This document shows, piece after piece, positions 25,997-34,703 of a stretch of DNA of 61,217 nt. This DNA is from Verrucomicrobiota bacterium (GTDB taxonomy: Bacteria; Verrucomicrobiota; Verrucomicrobiia; Limisphaerales; UBA11358). The notes under the pieces were generated by a model. The model had not been told where the DNA came from. It saw only the letters and a program-made list of their open reading frames with translations, and searched no databases. The stretch's first letter is position 1, and each line of letters opens with the position of its first letter. The stretch lies in NCBI GenBank assembly GCA_028872915.1, contig JAGWNY010000017.1, forward strand, positions 1-61,217, written 5' to 3'. The position numbers and the translations under genes were made by a program.

Positions 25997-26112
25997 TGGC
26001 CCATGTTCCGGGTCCAATTTCAAAGGTCAAGAGATTTTGGTGCATGGCAAGACGTAAAAATCCACTTGCAAATGAGCTTGTTTTTGCGATTTTGATTGGA
26101 CGGAATTGTGGC

Positions 26113-26346
26113 ATGGCTAAAGCTGCTCAATCGCGTATGAATTATTACGAACAACTGGTCAAAAGGATGAACCAGTCAATGAAAGCTCACCCGCGTTCCG
26201 CGATGGCCATGGACATGGGCAGCTTTGAAATTATTGCCAAAGCCCCAAACTTCAGGATATTGGCCGGGCGGCTGCAACGTTCTAAAAACGCTGGCAGGTC
26301 CGTTATATTCCAGAAGCCAGGCGAAAAGGTGACGTGGATTCTTTGA
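26113..26346 (+). CDS. Small protein of unknown function, partner of a retropepsin-like gene
   Basis: A 77-residue basic, methionine-rich protein: N-terminal helix-forming part (MNYYEQLVKRMNQSMK) and a C-terminal beta-like part ending KPGEKVTWIL. I recognise no family. It starts 117 bases from the divergent coaD and ends ten bases before the protease gene. An in-frame ATG at 26044 would add 23 residues. The stretch 26040-26800 is richer in A+T than the housekeeping genes around it, which suggests recent acquisition. Its position before an aspartic protease suggests it may be a substrate, inhibitor or antitoxin-like partner; this is inference. Confidence 0.55.
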   Translation: MAKAAQSRMNYYEQLVKRMNQSMKAHPRSAMAMDMGSFEIIAKAPNFRILAGRLQRSKNAGRSVIFQKPGEKVTWIL

Positions 26347-26356
26347 ATCCAAACGT

Positions 26357-26797
26357 GTGACAATCGTTTATCCGGGAATTGGCGGAAAGCCACTCATTGT
26401 GGCGTGCGCTAAATGTGTGCTGTCAGATTTGGCATGGCATGTTCCAATGCTCTTGGATACGGGGGCGGATTCAAGCTGCTTCCCGGCTCATATGGCGGGC
26501 AGTTTTGACCACGACAACCTCCATCCAGATGTTGTAAGGCTTAAGAACGAGGTTCACGGAATTGGAGGAACCTCGGATGCGTTTATCCATAGCGTATGTG
26601 TTGGATTGATCCATCCATCCAAATCAACCCGGCAAAAAACAGTTTTGGCATGGCAATCACCAATTGAAAAAACGCAGTTTGTTGAAAAAATGGACTGCAA
26701 ACATGGCTTGATTGGAATGGACATTATGCGGCAATGGAAACAGGTCAAGTTCGAGCGGTACAAGAAATCTGGCATCCTAATCAGTATTACCTTTTAG
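26357..26797 (+). CDS. Retropepsin-like aspartic protease
   Basis: A 146-residue protein with MLLDTGADSSCF near residue 30, the D-T-G-A active-site motif of single-domain (dimeric) aspartic proteases. A hydrophobic-hydrophobic-Gly element GLIGMDIM near residue 125 corresponds to the second psi-loop of the family, in front of the last strands. No signal peptide or membrane segment is visible, so it should act in the cytosol. The start is GTG, ten bases after the small upstream gene, implying co-transcription. Natural substrates of such bacterial clan AA proteases are mostly unknown. Confidence 0.75.
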   Translation: MTIVYPGIGGKPLIVACAKCVLSDLAWHVPMLLDTGADSSCFPAHMAGSFDHDNLHPDVVRLKNEVHGIGGTSDAFIHSVCVGLIHPSKSTRQKTVLAWQSPIEKTQFVEKMDCKHGLIGMDIMRQWKQVKFERYKKSGILISITF

Positions 26798-27001
26798 GTC
26801 CGATTCCAAACTATACCACCACCGGGATTTTTCGACCGTATTGCCGCGCCGGCGCAGGTTCGCCGAAGCGCCGATTGATATCGAGAACAGTCGCACAAAA
26901 ACGCGAAGGCGCCGGGAAATGCAAAATTTGAAGATCGCGGGACTTTTACCACGAATCAAACGGGCCGCTCGGACGTATCAACGCGACCGGGAAGTTGCCG
27001 C

Positions 27002-29338
27002 TCACGCTCCTTCGCGGCGGGCGATGCCGGTGAATGAGGTGCCTTCGGAGGGTTTTCCCGAAAAGAGTTCCTCGTCAAAGGGCGAACCTTCCGCCGGTCG
27101 CCACGGCACTTCATAAATGATCACTTCGGCGGCAATGCCCTTGACCTTGACGGGCGGCAGGGCAACGCACGCGCGCGCCAGGGCGGGATCGTGGCGAAGC
27201 AGATGGCGAAAGGTGGTGTCGCTGATGATGATGCGTCCATGTCCGGACACGGTTTCCAGGCGGCTGGCGAGGTTTACCTCGCGGCCGAAGACGGTGTAGT
27301 TGAACAAATGTTCATTGGAACCCATCAGGCCGACGGTGGCCATGCCCGTATTGATGCCGCTGCCGAGGGTGAGGATGGGCAGCTTGTGGCGGGGGACGCC
27401 GGCGCCGGCCACGATGTTCTGGAGTTCGCGCCGCTGGTTTTCAGCCACCCGGTCCAGGTTGAGGCGATAGATGGCGCGTTGGGCCTCGATGGCGGCCTCC
27501 ACGCAGTCCACAGCCTGCCGGTCGTTTGAGACGGGCGCGCCCCAAAACGCCATCACGCAATCGCCAATGTATTTGTCCAGGGTGCCGTTGTGGCGTTTGA
27601 TGACGCCGGCCACGGCGCCCAGGTAAAGATTGATGGTGCTGAGCGCCTCGCGCGCCTCCTCATTGACGGCCGCCTCAACGTCGGCGTCGGACAGTTGGCG
27701 GTCGGCGATGTATTCCAGCAGCCGGGCCTGGCTTTGATCGGTAAAGCTCGTAAAACCGCGAATGTCGGCGAAGTAAACCGTTACTTCACGGCGCGTTCCC
27801 CCCAACGCCAGTGTCTTGGCTTCCAGCAGTTCATTGACGATGTCCGGCGCGACGATTTTTGAAAAAACCGATTTGACGCGGCGTTTCTGTCCCTCCTCAA
27901 ACATGACGCGGTAAGTCACAAGCATCAAATGCTCCATGAGCATCGCGCCCACAATGGGAAAAACCAGCGGCAGACAGAACCGGAATCGAATGAAGGTCCA
28001 GAATGCGGCGGCCGTGTAGAAAAGCATAAAGAGGACGATTGCCCCTGATGCCGCCAAAGTGCGCAGTCGCCATGTCAAAAATGCCGTTATGAGACCGGCG
28101 ATGATAATGACGGCCAGTTCCAACGGCAAAGAGGCCCGGCGGATGAACCGGCCGGTCAGCACGGAATTGGCGATGTTCCAATACGCGCCGGCCAGCAGGG
28201 TGCTGCGGCTCAGGGGCGTGGCGCCGCGGTCGGCCAGATCGTTGCCCTGGGCGGCCGAGCCGATCACCACCAGCTTTCCCCGAAATGCATCCGGCAAGCC
28301 GTTGGTCCGGCCCTGCAGCCGCAAAAAATTCTCCGCCAGCAGCCCTTGAATGGGTTCACGCAAGAGATGGGGATCATTCGGCGTCATCCTCCAGTTGATG
28401 TAAAAACGGCCGGCGGCATCCACTGGAATGACACGTTGGACGCCGCCTCGACCGGATAAAACGATTTGCCCGCGTGCGAGGTCAACCCGGGCGTGAGCGA
28501 GGTCCAGGTGGAGCGCCTGGGCGGCCAGGACGATACCCATCTGCCAGACGCGCTGCATGGTGAAGGCCCTGGCGGTTGCCGCCATGCCCGGCGGAAGGTT
28601 CGTGCCGATGAAATTGGCAACGGCAAAATCGTCCTGCGCGTCCACCGGCACGACGACCACATTGGTTGTGCCAATCTGCGGCAGGATGATTTTGCCCGGT
28701 TCGATTTTTGCGCCGTCCAGGTCCAGGCCATATTCGGCGGCCGCGTGCTGGAAAAGCGGATTCCAGCGGCGATAATCCGTGAACGCCCTGGCGCGGCGGA
28801 GACGGCCGTCGGAATCATTGTCGGTGGAGGCGTCGCCCAGCGCGAGGGCGTTCGTTGTAAAAAGATCGGGAAGGGTGGCGTCGCCGGTGTCGGCGAGGAT
28901 GACGTTATGGGCGCGGCGCAACTGGAGGGCAAAATAACCGTCGGAGTGAATGAAGCTGCCGTCGGTCATTTCGACGAGGGGATGGTCGGGGCGGAGGTCT
29001 TTGAAGAGAACGTCGAACGCGGCGGCTTTGGCGCGTTGTTGGGCAAGTTCGGCGACCACCCTGCCATAAACTTCGCGCGGCCAGTAGAGGCCGAAATGGA
29101 AACCCACGCTGCCGTCCTGCACGGCGCGGATGCTGGATTCATCCATGAAAACAAAGGCGAGGTTGGTGGCCGTCTGCGCGGGAAAATGCAGGGCGGCGCG
29201 CATTCGCGCGTCGTAGGTGATGTTTTCGAGCTGGGTGAAGAAGTTCAGGCGCGCCAGCCGCAAGCCGCAGACGGCTGCAAGGACCAGCAGCGTCAGAAAC
29301 ACGGGAACGGGCTTGAACCGCTTGAGCTTCACGCCCAC
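27002..29338 (-). CDS. CHASE2-domain class III adenylate cyclase
   Basis: Membrane receptor cyclase of 778 residues. An N-terminal membrane helix (about 11-27) leads to a periplasmic CHASE2 domain (about 30-400; GVFVDESS-like FVFMDESSIRAVQDG, FDVLFKDLRPDHPLV, KLVVIGSAAQGNDL). Three membrane helices (about 420-490) precede the cyclase domain (about 520-740). Catalytic residues are visible: metal Asp in VYFADIRGF, Lys and metal Asp in DKYIGDCVMAFWG, and NLASRLE with the transition-state Asn and Arg. YTVFG has Thr where many cyclases have Asp, which is the class IIIb pattern. Thus cAMP production in response to an extracytoplasmic signal is expected. GTG start (a second GTG lies two codons on). 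Confidence 0.9.
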   Translation of the reverse strand: MGVKLKRFKPVPVFLTLLVLAAVCGLRLARLNFFTQLENITYDARMRAALHFPAQTATNLAFVFMDESSIRAVQDGSVGFHFGLYWPREVYGRVVAELAQQRAKAAAFDVLFKDLRPDHPLVEMTDGSFIHSDGYFALQLRRAHNVILADTGDATLPDLFTTNALALGDASTDNDSDGRLRRARAFTDYRRWNPLFQHAAAEYGLDLDGAKIEPGKIILPQIGTTNVVVVPVDAQDDFAVANFIGTNLPPGMAATARAFTMQRVWQMGIVLAAQALHLDLAHARVDLARGQIVLSGRGGVQRVIPVDAAGRFYINWRMTPNDPHLLREPIQGLLAENFLRLQGRTNGLPDAFRGKLVVIGSAAQGNDLADRGATPLSRSTLLAGAYWNIANSVLTGRFIRRASLPLELAVIIIAGLITAFLTWRLRTLAASGAIVLFMLFYTAAAFWTFIRFRFCLPLVFPIVGAMLMEHLMLVTYRVMFEEGQKRRVKSVFSKIVAPDIVNELLEAKTLALGGTRREVTVYFADIRGFTSFTDQSQARLLEYIADRQLSDADVEAAVNEEAREALSTINLYLGAVAGVIKRHNGTLDKYIGDCVMAFWGAPVSNDRQAVDCVEAAIEAQRAIYRLNLDRVAENQRRELQNIVAGAGVPRHKLPILTLGSGINTGMATVGLMGSNEHLFNYTVFGREVNLASRLETVSGHGRIIISDTTFRHLLRHDPALARACVALPPVKVKGIAAEVIIYEVPWRPAEGSPFDEELFSGKPSEGTSFTGIARREGA

Positions 29339-29346
29339 GGATTAAA

Positions 29347-29378
29347 CAAAAAACCAGAGCAACTCAAGGCTGCTCTGG
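29347..29378 (-). terminator. Intrinsic terminator after the FecR gene
   Basis: On the minus strand CCAGAGCA (29378-29371) pairs with TGCTCTGG (29361-29354) around a nine-base loop, followed by TTTTTTG. It lies between the fecR-like stop (29414) and the cyclase start, so read-through into the cyclase gene should be limited. Confidence 0.75.
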
Positions 29379-29413
29379 TTAAATCGGTTGGAGACGGCGA
29401 TTGAACCGTTTGA

Positions 29414-30238
29414 CTACTGATTGTTGTTGTTTTGACCCTGGCCGTTTTGGCCCGTGGGCGAAATGCGGATCAGCGTGCGGTCATCGGCAAAAGTGATAAT
29501 GCCTTGCCAGGAGGTCACATAGGCTTTGCCCATCTTTTCTACCGCGGAAAGCTGGAGCGGTGTCAGATGAGTGGTGCGGCGCGTTTCAGGATTGAAAGAA
29601 TCGCCCCGCCCCAGCACCACCGTCACCGTCTGCCCATTTGCCGTGGTGCAGGAAAGCACCATGGAGCCGGAAACCACAGTGATGGCTCCATTGGCGCTCA
29701 TCTTGAAGATCGTTCCGCGCACGCCGGCGATACCGGTCGGAAATTTAATGAGATACTGCGATTCGGCTGAAAGCTTTTTCACGCTGCCGAAGATCGTTCC
29801 CTGGCGGAGGTCCAGTTCGGTGTCGCTGACGGCATCCACGCCGGTATCGGCAATCGTCAGCTTGTCAATGGCCAACACAGTTCCGCTCTGCATGTGAATG
29901 ACGTTTTGGGAGGCAACCGCTTTGTAGGAAACGTAGCCCAGCACGTTGGGGTCCGGCGCAAGGCCGATGGGGCCGGGCGCGGCGGAAATGTGATGGCTAA
30001 TCTTATGGCCAAGCACCATGTCCACAGTCCCGTCCGCCGAAGTCTGGATCACGTCGCCAGGCGACAGCCGGGCGCCAATCACCAGCGCGTGCCAATGCTG
30101 GCCGTCGTTCGAGTAGCGGGCTTCGCCGGTGATGCGAACGATCGTTGCATAACCCGGAGTGGACTGGGCCATGGCGGCAACGGCTGAAAACAGAACGCCA
30201 CAAAGGACGGTAAACGCAAAGGTTTTGGTGAGTTTCAT
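29414..30238 (-). CDS. Secreted FecR-domain protein
   Basis: A 274-residue exported protein. It has a signal peptide (MKLTKTFAFTVLCGVLFSAVAAMA), a FecR-like beta domain (GARLSPGDVIQTSADGTVDMVLG and TGIAGVRGTIFKM) and a low-complexity Gln/Asn tail. FecR domains of this kind occur in Verrucomicrobia and Planctomycetes, often close to CHASE2 cyclases, and are thought to act as periplasmic or surface scaffold/sensor modules. No membrane anchor for an anti-sigma factor is present. It is monocistronic: own promoter (30278-30305) and terminator (29347-29378). Confidence 0.82.
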   Translation of the reverse strand: MKLTKTFAFTVLCGVLFSAVAAMAQSTPGYATIVRITGEARYSNDGQHWHALVIGARLSPGDVIQTSADGTVDMVLGHKISHHISAAPGPIGLAPDPNVLGYVSYKAVASQNVIHMQSGTVLAIDKLTIADTGVDAVSDTELDLRQGTIFGSVKKLSAESQYLIKFPTGIAGVRGTIFKMSANGAITVVSGSMVLSCTTANGQTVTVVLGRGDSFNPETRRTTHLTPLQLSAVEKMGKAYVTSWQGIITFADDRTLIRISPTGQNGQGQNNNNQ

Positions 30239-30277
30239 AGTATAGTTTTTTTCAGAGTTTTGGTAAAAACCAATAAA

Positions 30278-30305
30278 AGTATATGTTTTCCAGAAAAGAT
30301 GTCAA
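30278..30305 (-). promoter_or_regulatory. Strong sigma-70-type promoter of the FecR gene
   Basis: On the minus strand a perfect TTGACA (30305-30300) and TATACT (30283-30278; 5 of 6) are 16 bases apart. The start codon is about 33 bases from the expected transcription start. Confidence 0.65.
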
Positions 30306-30572
30306 CAGGGAAATGATGAAAATTTATTCGCAAGCACCTGTCCCATTTTTGGACACTCATTTTTGATCGGCGTTGGTCCCGCGCGAGGCTGGGCGAATCC
30401 ATTTTTCATGCCGTCTTCAACTCAAGGCGAGGGAGAATTCGTTTGAACGATTGGCGCTTTTTGCAATTGCTTCCCCGTCCGATTCGGGGTCAAAGCAGGC
30501 GCATTGGAGGAAGGGGCATTGGTTTGGCTTGCCCTCTTACGCTTCCACTTGCATGGGCCTGGGTTATGCCAC
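30306..30572. other. Intergenic region upstream of the FecR gene
   Basis: No gene recognised. It contains a small dyad TGTCC-N7-GGACA around 30346-30362 and is bounded by the FecR promoter and the stop of the O-antigen-ligase-like gene, which is transcribed towards it. Confidence 0.4.
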
Positions 30573-32474
30573 TTATTGGGCGAAGATGGCGGATACTTTG
30601 CCGGCGGCAATTCGCATCATTTTTTTCCTGGTGAGATCAAGATACGTTGAGGCGATCACGTTATCAGCGGTTTGAAGGCGCAGGGAACGTTTGAACCATT
30701 GGCACGCGGCGGCGTCATCGCCGATTTGCAGGTAATGCCAGCCGATATTGGCGACCATATAATAACCATTGGGGTCCAACAGCTCGGCTTGGCGGTAAAA
30801 GAGGCCGGATTGGTCCTGCTCTCCGAGCCAGTCCAAGCACATGCCGATGCGGAGGAAGGCATAACCGTCATAATGGTCCAGGGCAATTGCCTTTCGAAAC
30901 CAGCGCATGGCATTGGTGGCTTGGGCGGCATAATCCTGATCGCCGGCAAAGCTTTGCATCCGCAATGCCTCGCCAATGTCGTATGCCGTTTGACCGTTTT
31001 TTGGTTCCACGGCGAAGGCGTTCCGCAAAAGGGCGGCCCGTTCCAGCAGCATAAGCCGGGGCGAATCGGCAAGGCGCAGCCAATGCGCCTCGCGGTCCCG
31101 CCGCCAACCCTGCCAGCCCAAGTATAAAATTCCCGCGGCCGCCACAGCGGTCATGGCGGCTTTCAAAGCCGGGGGCGGCGCGGCCCAGTAACGGTCGGTG
31201 GCAAAGCGGAGGTTTGTGCCGACCAGGGCCAGGAGGGTGACGCCGAGGATGGCGTTGGCGGGGATGTGAAGATTGAAATCAATGAATGAATGGGCGGCCA
31301 AGGCCAGCAGGCCGCCGCAGGCGCCCGTGAAAAAGGCGAACCGATTGCTCATGCCCTTGCCCCCGGCGCTGCTTTCGCCGCGTTGGACGTGCTTCCAGGT
31401 TTGCGAAAAGCCCGCGGCAAAAAGCGTCATGCCGGCCAGAACAATCATTCCGCCGGTTGCGCCCCACTCGGCCAGCAGGTTCAAATAATCATTGTGCGCC
31501 CAACCGGGCTGGTTCTGCACGTGTTCGTCGCGATATTCACGGAACCGCCAATTGTAGTGGGCAGGCCCGACACCGAACCAAAAATGGTCCCGCCACATGT
31601 CAGCGGCGGCCATCCACATGTCCCAGCGTGTATTGAGGTCAACGCGGCCGTTTATAACGGTTGGCTCCTTGTGGACGATGTCATAGTTCGATTTCAGATA
31701 ATATTGGCCGGCAAATCCGCCCGCGCCGGTAATGAGCGCCAGAATGAGCAGCGCAGCCATGCGGTGCTGCCGGCGCGACGCGAGAGTCAAAAGGACAGCA
31801 AAAACACCAAGCGCGGCAGCGACCCAGCCGCCGCGGGAAAAGGTAACGGCCAGCCCCGCGCCGATGACCAGGGCGGCGTAACCGACGAAAACCCGCATTA
31901 ACGGATGCAGGCGCCCGGCCACAAGAAACGCCAGCGCCAGCGGCAGAAGCATTTCCAGAAATCCGGCCAGGTCATTGGGCGAGATATAGGTGCCGGAGGC
32001 CCGTCCGGAGTAAGGTGAAATGAACCACCAGACATGGCTTGAATGCGTAAAGAACTGAAACATGGCGTATCCGGCGATGCCCGTGGCCAGAAAAATCATC
32101 GTAAAACCGATGGAGTGGACGGATTCCTGCCGGTAAAGATTATTTACGACGGCGAGGAACAGGACGGCATAAACCAGGACCCGGATCATTTCCTGGCGCG
32201 CGACGTATTCAATGTCCGCGGTCAGGTAACGAATGACGGCATAGACGGCAAATGCCAGCACGACCCAGCATAGGGGTGGCCAGAGGAGGCGGGTTTTGGG
32301 AACAAGCCAGAGCCTCAGACCCCACAGGGCCATGACGCCCATCGCCAGCCCTTGAACCACGACAAATGCCCACGCGTTCACAGCCCCCAAGGCCAGCGGC
32401 GCAAAGACCAGAATGGCCAGGACGAGCGCCAGAATGCCGCGCTCAAATAATTTATCCAGGTTTTCGCGGCTCAT
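30573..32474 (-). CDS. O-antigen ligase/polymerase-like (Wzy) membrane protein with TPR tail
   Basis: A 633-residue membrane protein. It has around 11 membrane helices, the Wzy_C region with SPNDLAGFLEMLLPLALAF, VTFSRGGWVAAALG and a long periplasmic loop containing TRWDMWMAAADMWRDHFWFGVGPAHYNWRF, and PGWAHNDYLNLLAEWG. The last 150 residues are TPR-like helices (FRKAIALDHYDGYAFLRIG, LLDPNGYYMVANIGWHYLQIG). It would join or polymerise glycan chains at the periplasmic face of the inner membrane. ATG 32474 was chosen; a TTG at 32483 overlapping the preceding stop (TTGA) is an alternative. It is coupled to the secreted propeller gene upstream, an unusual pairing. Confidence 0.82.
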   Translation of the reverse strand: MSRENLDKLFERGILALVLAILVFAPLALGAVNAWAFVVVQGLAMGVMALWGLRLWLVPKTRLLWPPLCWVVLAFAVYAVIRYLTADIEYVARQEMIRVLVYAVLFLAVVNNLYRQESVHSIGFTMIFLATGIAGYAMFQFFTHSSHVWWFISPYSGRASGTYISPNDLAGFLEMLLPLALAFLVAGRLHPLMRVFVGYAALVIGAGLAVTFSRGGWVAAALGVFAVLLTLASRRQHRMAALLILALITGAGGFAGQYYLKSNYDIVHKEPTVINGRVDLNTRWDMWMAAADMWRDHFWFGVGPAHYNWRFREYRDEHVQNQPGWAHNDYLNLLAEWGATGGMIVLAGMTLFAAGFSQTWKHVQRGESSAGGKGMSNRFAFFTGACGGLLALAAHSFIDFNLHIPANAILGVTLLALVGTNLRFATDRYWAAPPPALKAAMTAVAAAGILYLGWQGWRRDREAHWLRLADSPRLMLLERAALLRNAFAVEPKNGQTAYDIGEALRMQSFAGDQDYAAQATNAMRWFRKAIALDHYDGYAFLRIGMCLDWLGEQDQSGLFYRQAELLDPNGYYMVANIGWHYLQIGDDAAACQWFKRSLRLQTADNVIASTYLDLTRKKMMRIAAGKVSAIFAQ

Positions 32475-32479
32475 CGGGT

Positions 32480-34471
32480 TCAATATGCCCGAATGGTTCC
32501 TTCATGACTTAAAGGAAGGAAGGTTCCACTGCCAATGTAGATCAGTTGAATGGCGCTGTGCTGCGGTCCGGCCAGATAGCCGGTTGTCCCCGTTGTGGTG
32601 CTTCTTTGAGAAGAGACATAAATGTTGCCGCCGTAAGGAACAGCCGCCAGCACGCTGCCGTCCGCGGAGGAAGCGGCGCCGGCCCAAGAAAGCTGCGGGG
32701 CGGCGGGCGCGGGCGTCCATAAGACGCCGGAATCGGAGGATGTGTAAAGAGAAGAGTTGACGCCCGAGGCGCCCGTCGCAGCCAATATCCTGGAGCCGTC
32801 GGCGGACATGGCCAGGCCGGTCACGCCGGCGCCCAGCGAGGCGACTTGAGACCAGTTGGCGCCGGAATCGGTGGAAAGATAAATTTGACCGGCGTTGCCG
32901 CCGGCAACCAGCCGCGTGCCGTCCGAGGATGAAGCAACAGCGGACCAGGAGACCGTTGGATTGGTGTTGGTGGCCACGCCCCAGTTTGCGCCTGAATTTG
33001 AGGAGGTAAAGATGCGACCGTTGTTTTCCGCGGCCACAACCCTGGAGCCGTCCGATGAGCAAGCCACGGCGGTCCAATTATAGCTCGCGGTTCCCGAACC
33101 GAGGCTCCAACTGCTGCCCCCGTTTGCGGAGTAACCAATTTGTCCGCCATCCAGCGCGGCGAACAGCTTGGAGCCGTCCGCGGAGGAGGCAACCGCAGTC
33201 CAGGAGTAGGCCGTGGGATAGCCCAAGCCGGCGATTCCCCAGGTGACGCCTGAATTGGACGAAAGGTAGATGTATCCGGATGAACTGGCGTTGTAGGGGG
33301 TGGGGCCAACGCAGGCAATGAGATGTGTGCCGTCCGCCGAAGAAGCGATGGAGGACCAGTATTGGCTGCCGGCCTGCGTTTGCTGCGTCCAGGTGGCGCC
33401 GGCATCGGTCGAGGTGTATATGTAGCCGACGGTGGTTGCGGCAAGTTTGGTTCCATCGGAAGACGAGGCGATGGCCGACCAGTTCAAGCTCGAACCCGCC
33501 GGCTTCCAGCTTTGACCCACGCCGGAGACAAGATTTCCAGCCAGAATGTTCTGATTTGCGTTTTGTCCGACGTGCCAGCCGGCGTCACCCACTCCCGCGA
33601 TTTTGACCACGTCGCCAACTGCGGGCGACGGCGGCAATAGGACCGTTACCGGAGTTGTGTCGTTTTCACAGAGATAGCCGACGTTGGGATAGGATTGGAT
33701 ACTGGAGGCGGAAGTGGTGACCCAAAAGAAAGCGCCGGGAACGTTGGTGAGGCCGTGGCCGGCGCCCACATAATTCGTGGCCGTGACCGTGCCTGCGAAG
33801 ACGATGTTTGGATTGCTTTGGAGGGCGACGTTTGCGGAGAGGCGGGCATCGGGCAAGGTGCCGGTGAGGCTGGTGGCCGGAACGTTCGTCAGGCCGCCGC
33901 CATTGCCGTTGAAGGCCCCGGAAAAGGAATTGGCGGAATTTGCGGCGGTGACGACACCATTGAAAGTGTTGGCGGCGGTGAAGGTCTGATTGCTGTCCAG
34001 AAACGCCACGTCGCGCGGCAGATTGGCGACTGGAATGACGCCGGAGACATTCGTGGCCTGGAGCGGCGCGGTCAGCACCATGGCGCTGGCGGCGGCCAGG
34101 GAGCGGATGCTGTAAGGCGTGGACGCGAGGCGCTGAAGGGGTGACAGCGCGACGAAGGCGTTGCCGGAGCCATTGGTGCGAACGGCCACTTGCAGCCAGC
34201 GATCGCTTCCATCAAATACGGAAGCGCCAAAATCCAACGAAACGGTGAACAAACCGTTGGTGACGGCGACGGCGGAATTGGTCACAGGCCCCGCGACGAT
34301 GGTTCCGGACACGTTGGTGTTATAGAGGGCGAAACGCAAATCGTAACCGCCATTGGCGGGGCTGCCGCCGTCGGAGAGCGAACCTTGATACGTGAAGGCA
34401 GTAGTCTGGGCGCCGGCGTGAACCATGCAAAAAAACAGGACGGCAAACAGGGTTCCGAGTCGAAATTTCAT
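32480..34471 (-). CDS. Secreted protein with Asp-box beta-propeller
   Basis: A 663-residue exported protein. After a signal peptide (MKFRLGTLFAVLFFCMVHAGA) comes an N-terminal region beginning TAFTYQGSLSDGGSPANGGYD, a module seen at the front of many large secreted proteins of Verrucomicrobia and Planctomycetes, then Gly/Asn-rich tail-fibre-like text (AGAFNGNGGGLTNVP). The C-terminal half has about nine repeats of the form S-x-D-x-G-x-x-W preceded by W-x-x-[IV]-A-[SC]-S-x-D-G (for example STDAGATWT, SSNSGVTWG, SANGGSSWS), the Asp-box/BNR pattern of sialidase-like propellers. No catalytic residues are visible. ATG 34471 or 34480 are both possible. Confidence 0.8.
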   Translation of the reverse strand: MKFRLGTLFAVLFFCMVHAGAQTTAFTYQGSLSDGGSPANGGYDLRFALYNTNVSGTIVAGPVTNSAVAVTNGLFTVSLDFGASVFDGSDRWLQVAVRTNGSGNAFVALSPLQRLASTPYSIRSLAAASAMVLTAPLQATNVSGVIPVANLPRDVAFLDSNQTFTAANTFNGVVTAANSANSFSGAFNGNGGGLTNVPATSLTGTLPDARLSANVALQSNPNIVFAGTVTATNYVGAGHGLTNVPGAFFWVTTSASSIQSYPNVGYLCENDTTPVTVLLPPSPAVGDVVKIAGVGDAGWHVGQNANQNILAGNLVSGVGQSWKPAGSSLNWSAIASSSDGTKLAATTVGYIYTSTDAGATWTQQTQAGSQYWSSIASSADGTHLIACVGPTPYNASSSGYIYLSSNSGVTWGIAGLGYPTAYSWTAVASSADGSKLFAALDGGQIGYSANGGSSWSLGSGTASYNWTAVACSSDGSRVVAAENNGRIFTSSNSGANWGVATNTNPTVSWSAVASSSDGTRLVAGGNAGQIYLSTDSGANWSQVASLGAGVTGLAMSADGSRILAATGASGVNSSLYTSSDSGVLWTPAPAAPQLSWAGAASSADGSVLAAVPYGGNIYVSSQRSTTTGTTGYLAGPQHSAIQLIYIGSGTFLPLSHEGTIRAY

Positions 34472-34703
34472 GCTTATCATTTTAGCAGGATTTGACGGCT
34501 GCTCAATCCCTATTTCCGGCGGCCGGCCCGACTATTGACGCGCCGCGTGCCTTTGCGTCCTTTGCCGCCGGCATCTCAATATTCGTTGCGAAAACCGGCA
34601 AGTTTTTCGTAGCGCGAAATGATTTTTTTGGCAGACTGGAGGGTCACGGAGCGATGCGCGCAGCCCCCGTGACGGACAAAAACAGCGATAACCGCAATTA
34701 ACT

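Noticed and set aside
34643-34673. GTCACGG/CCGTGAC hairpin before pckG resembling the cytochrome dyads
   Set aside because: The spacer is 17 bases instead of six and no -24/-12 promoter is near, so not the same kind of site.
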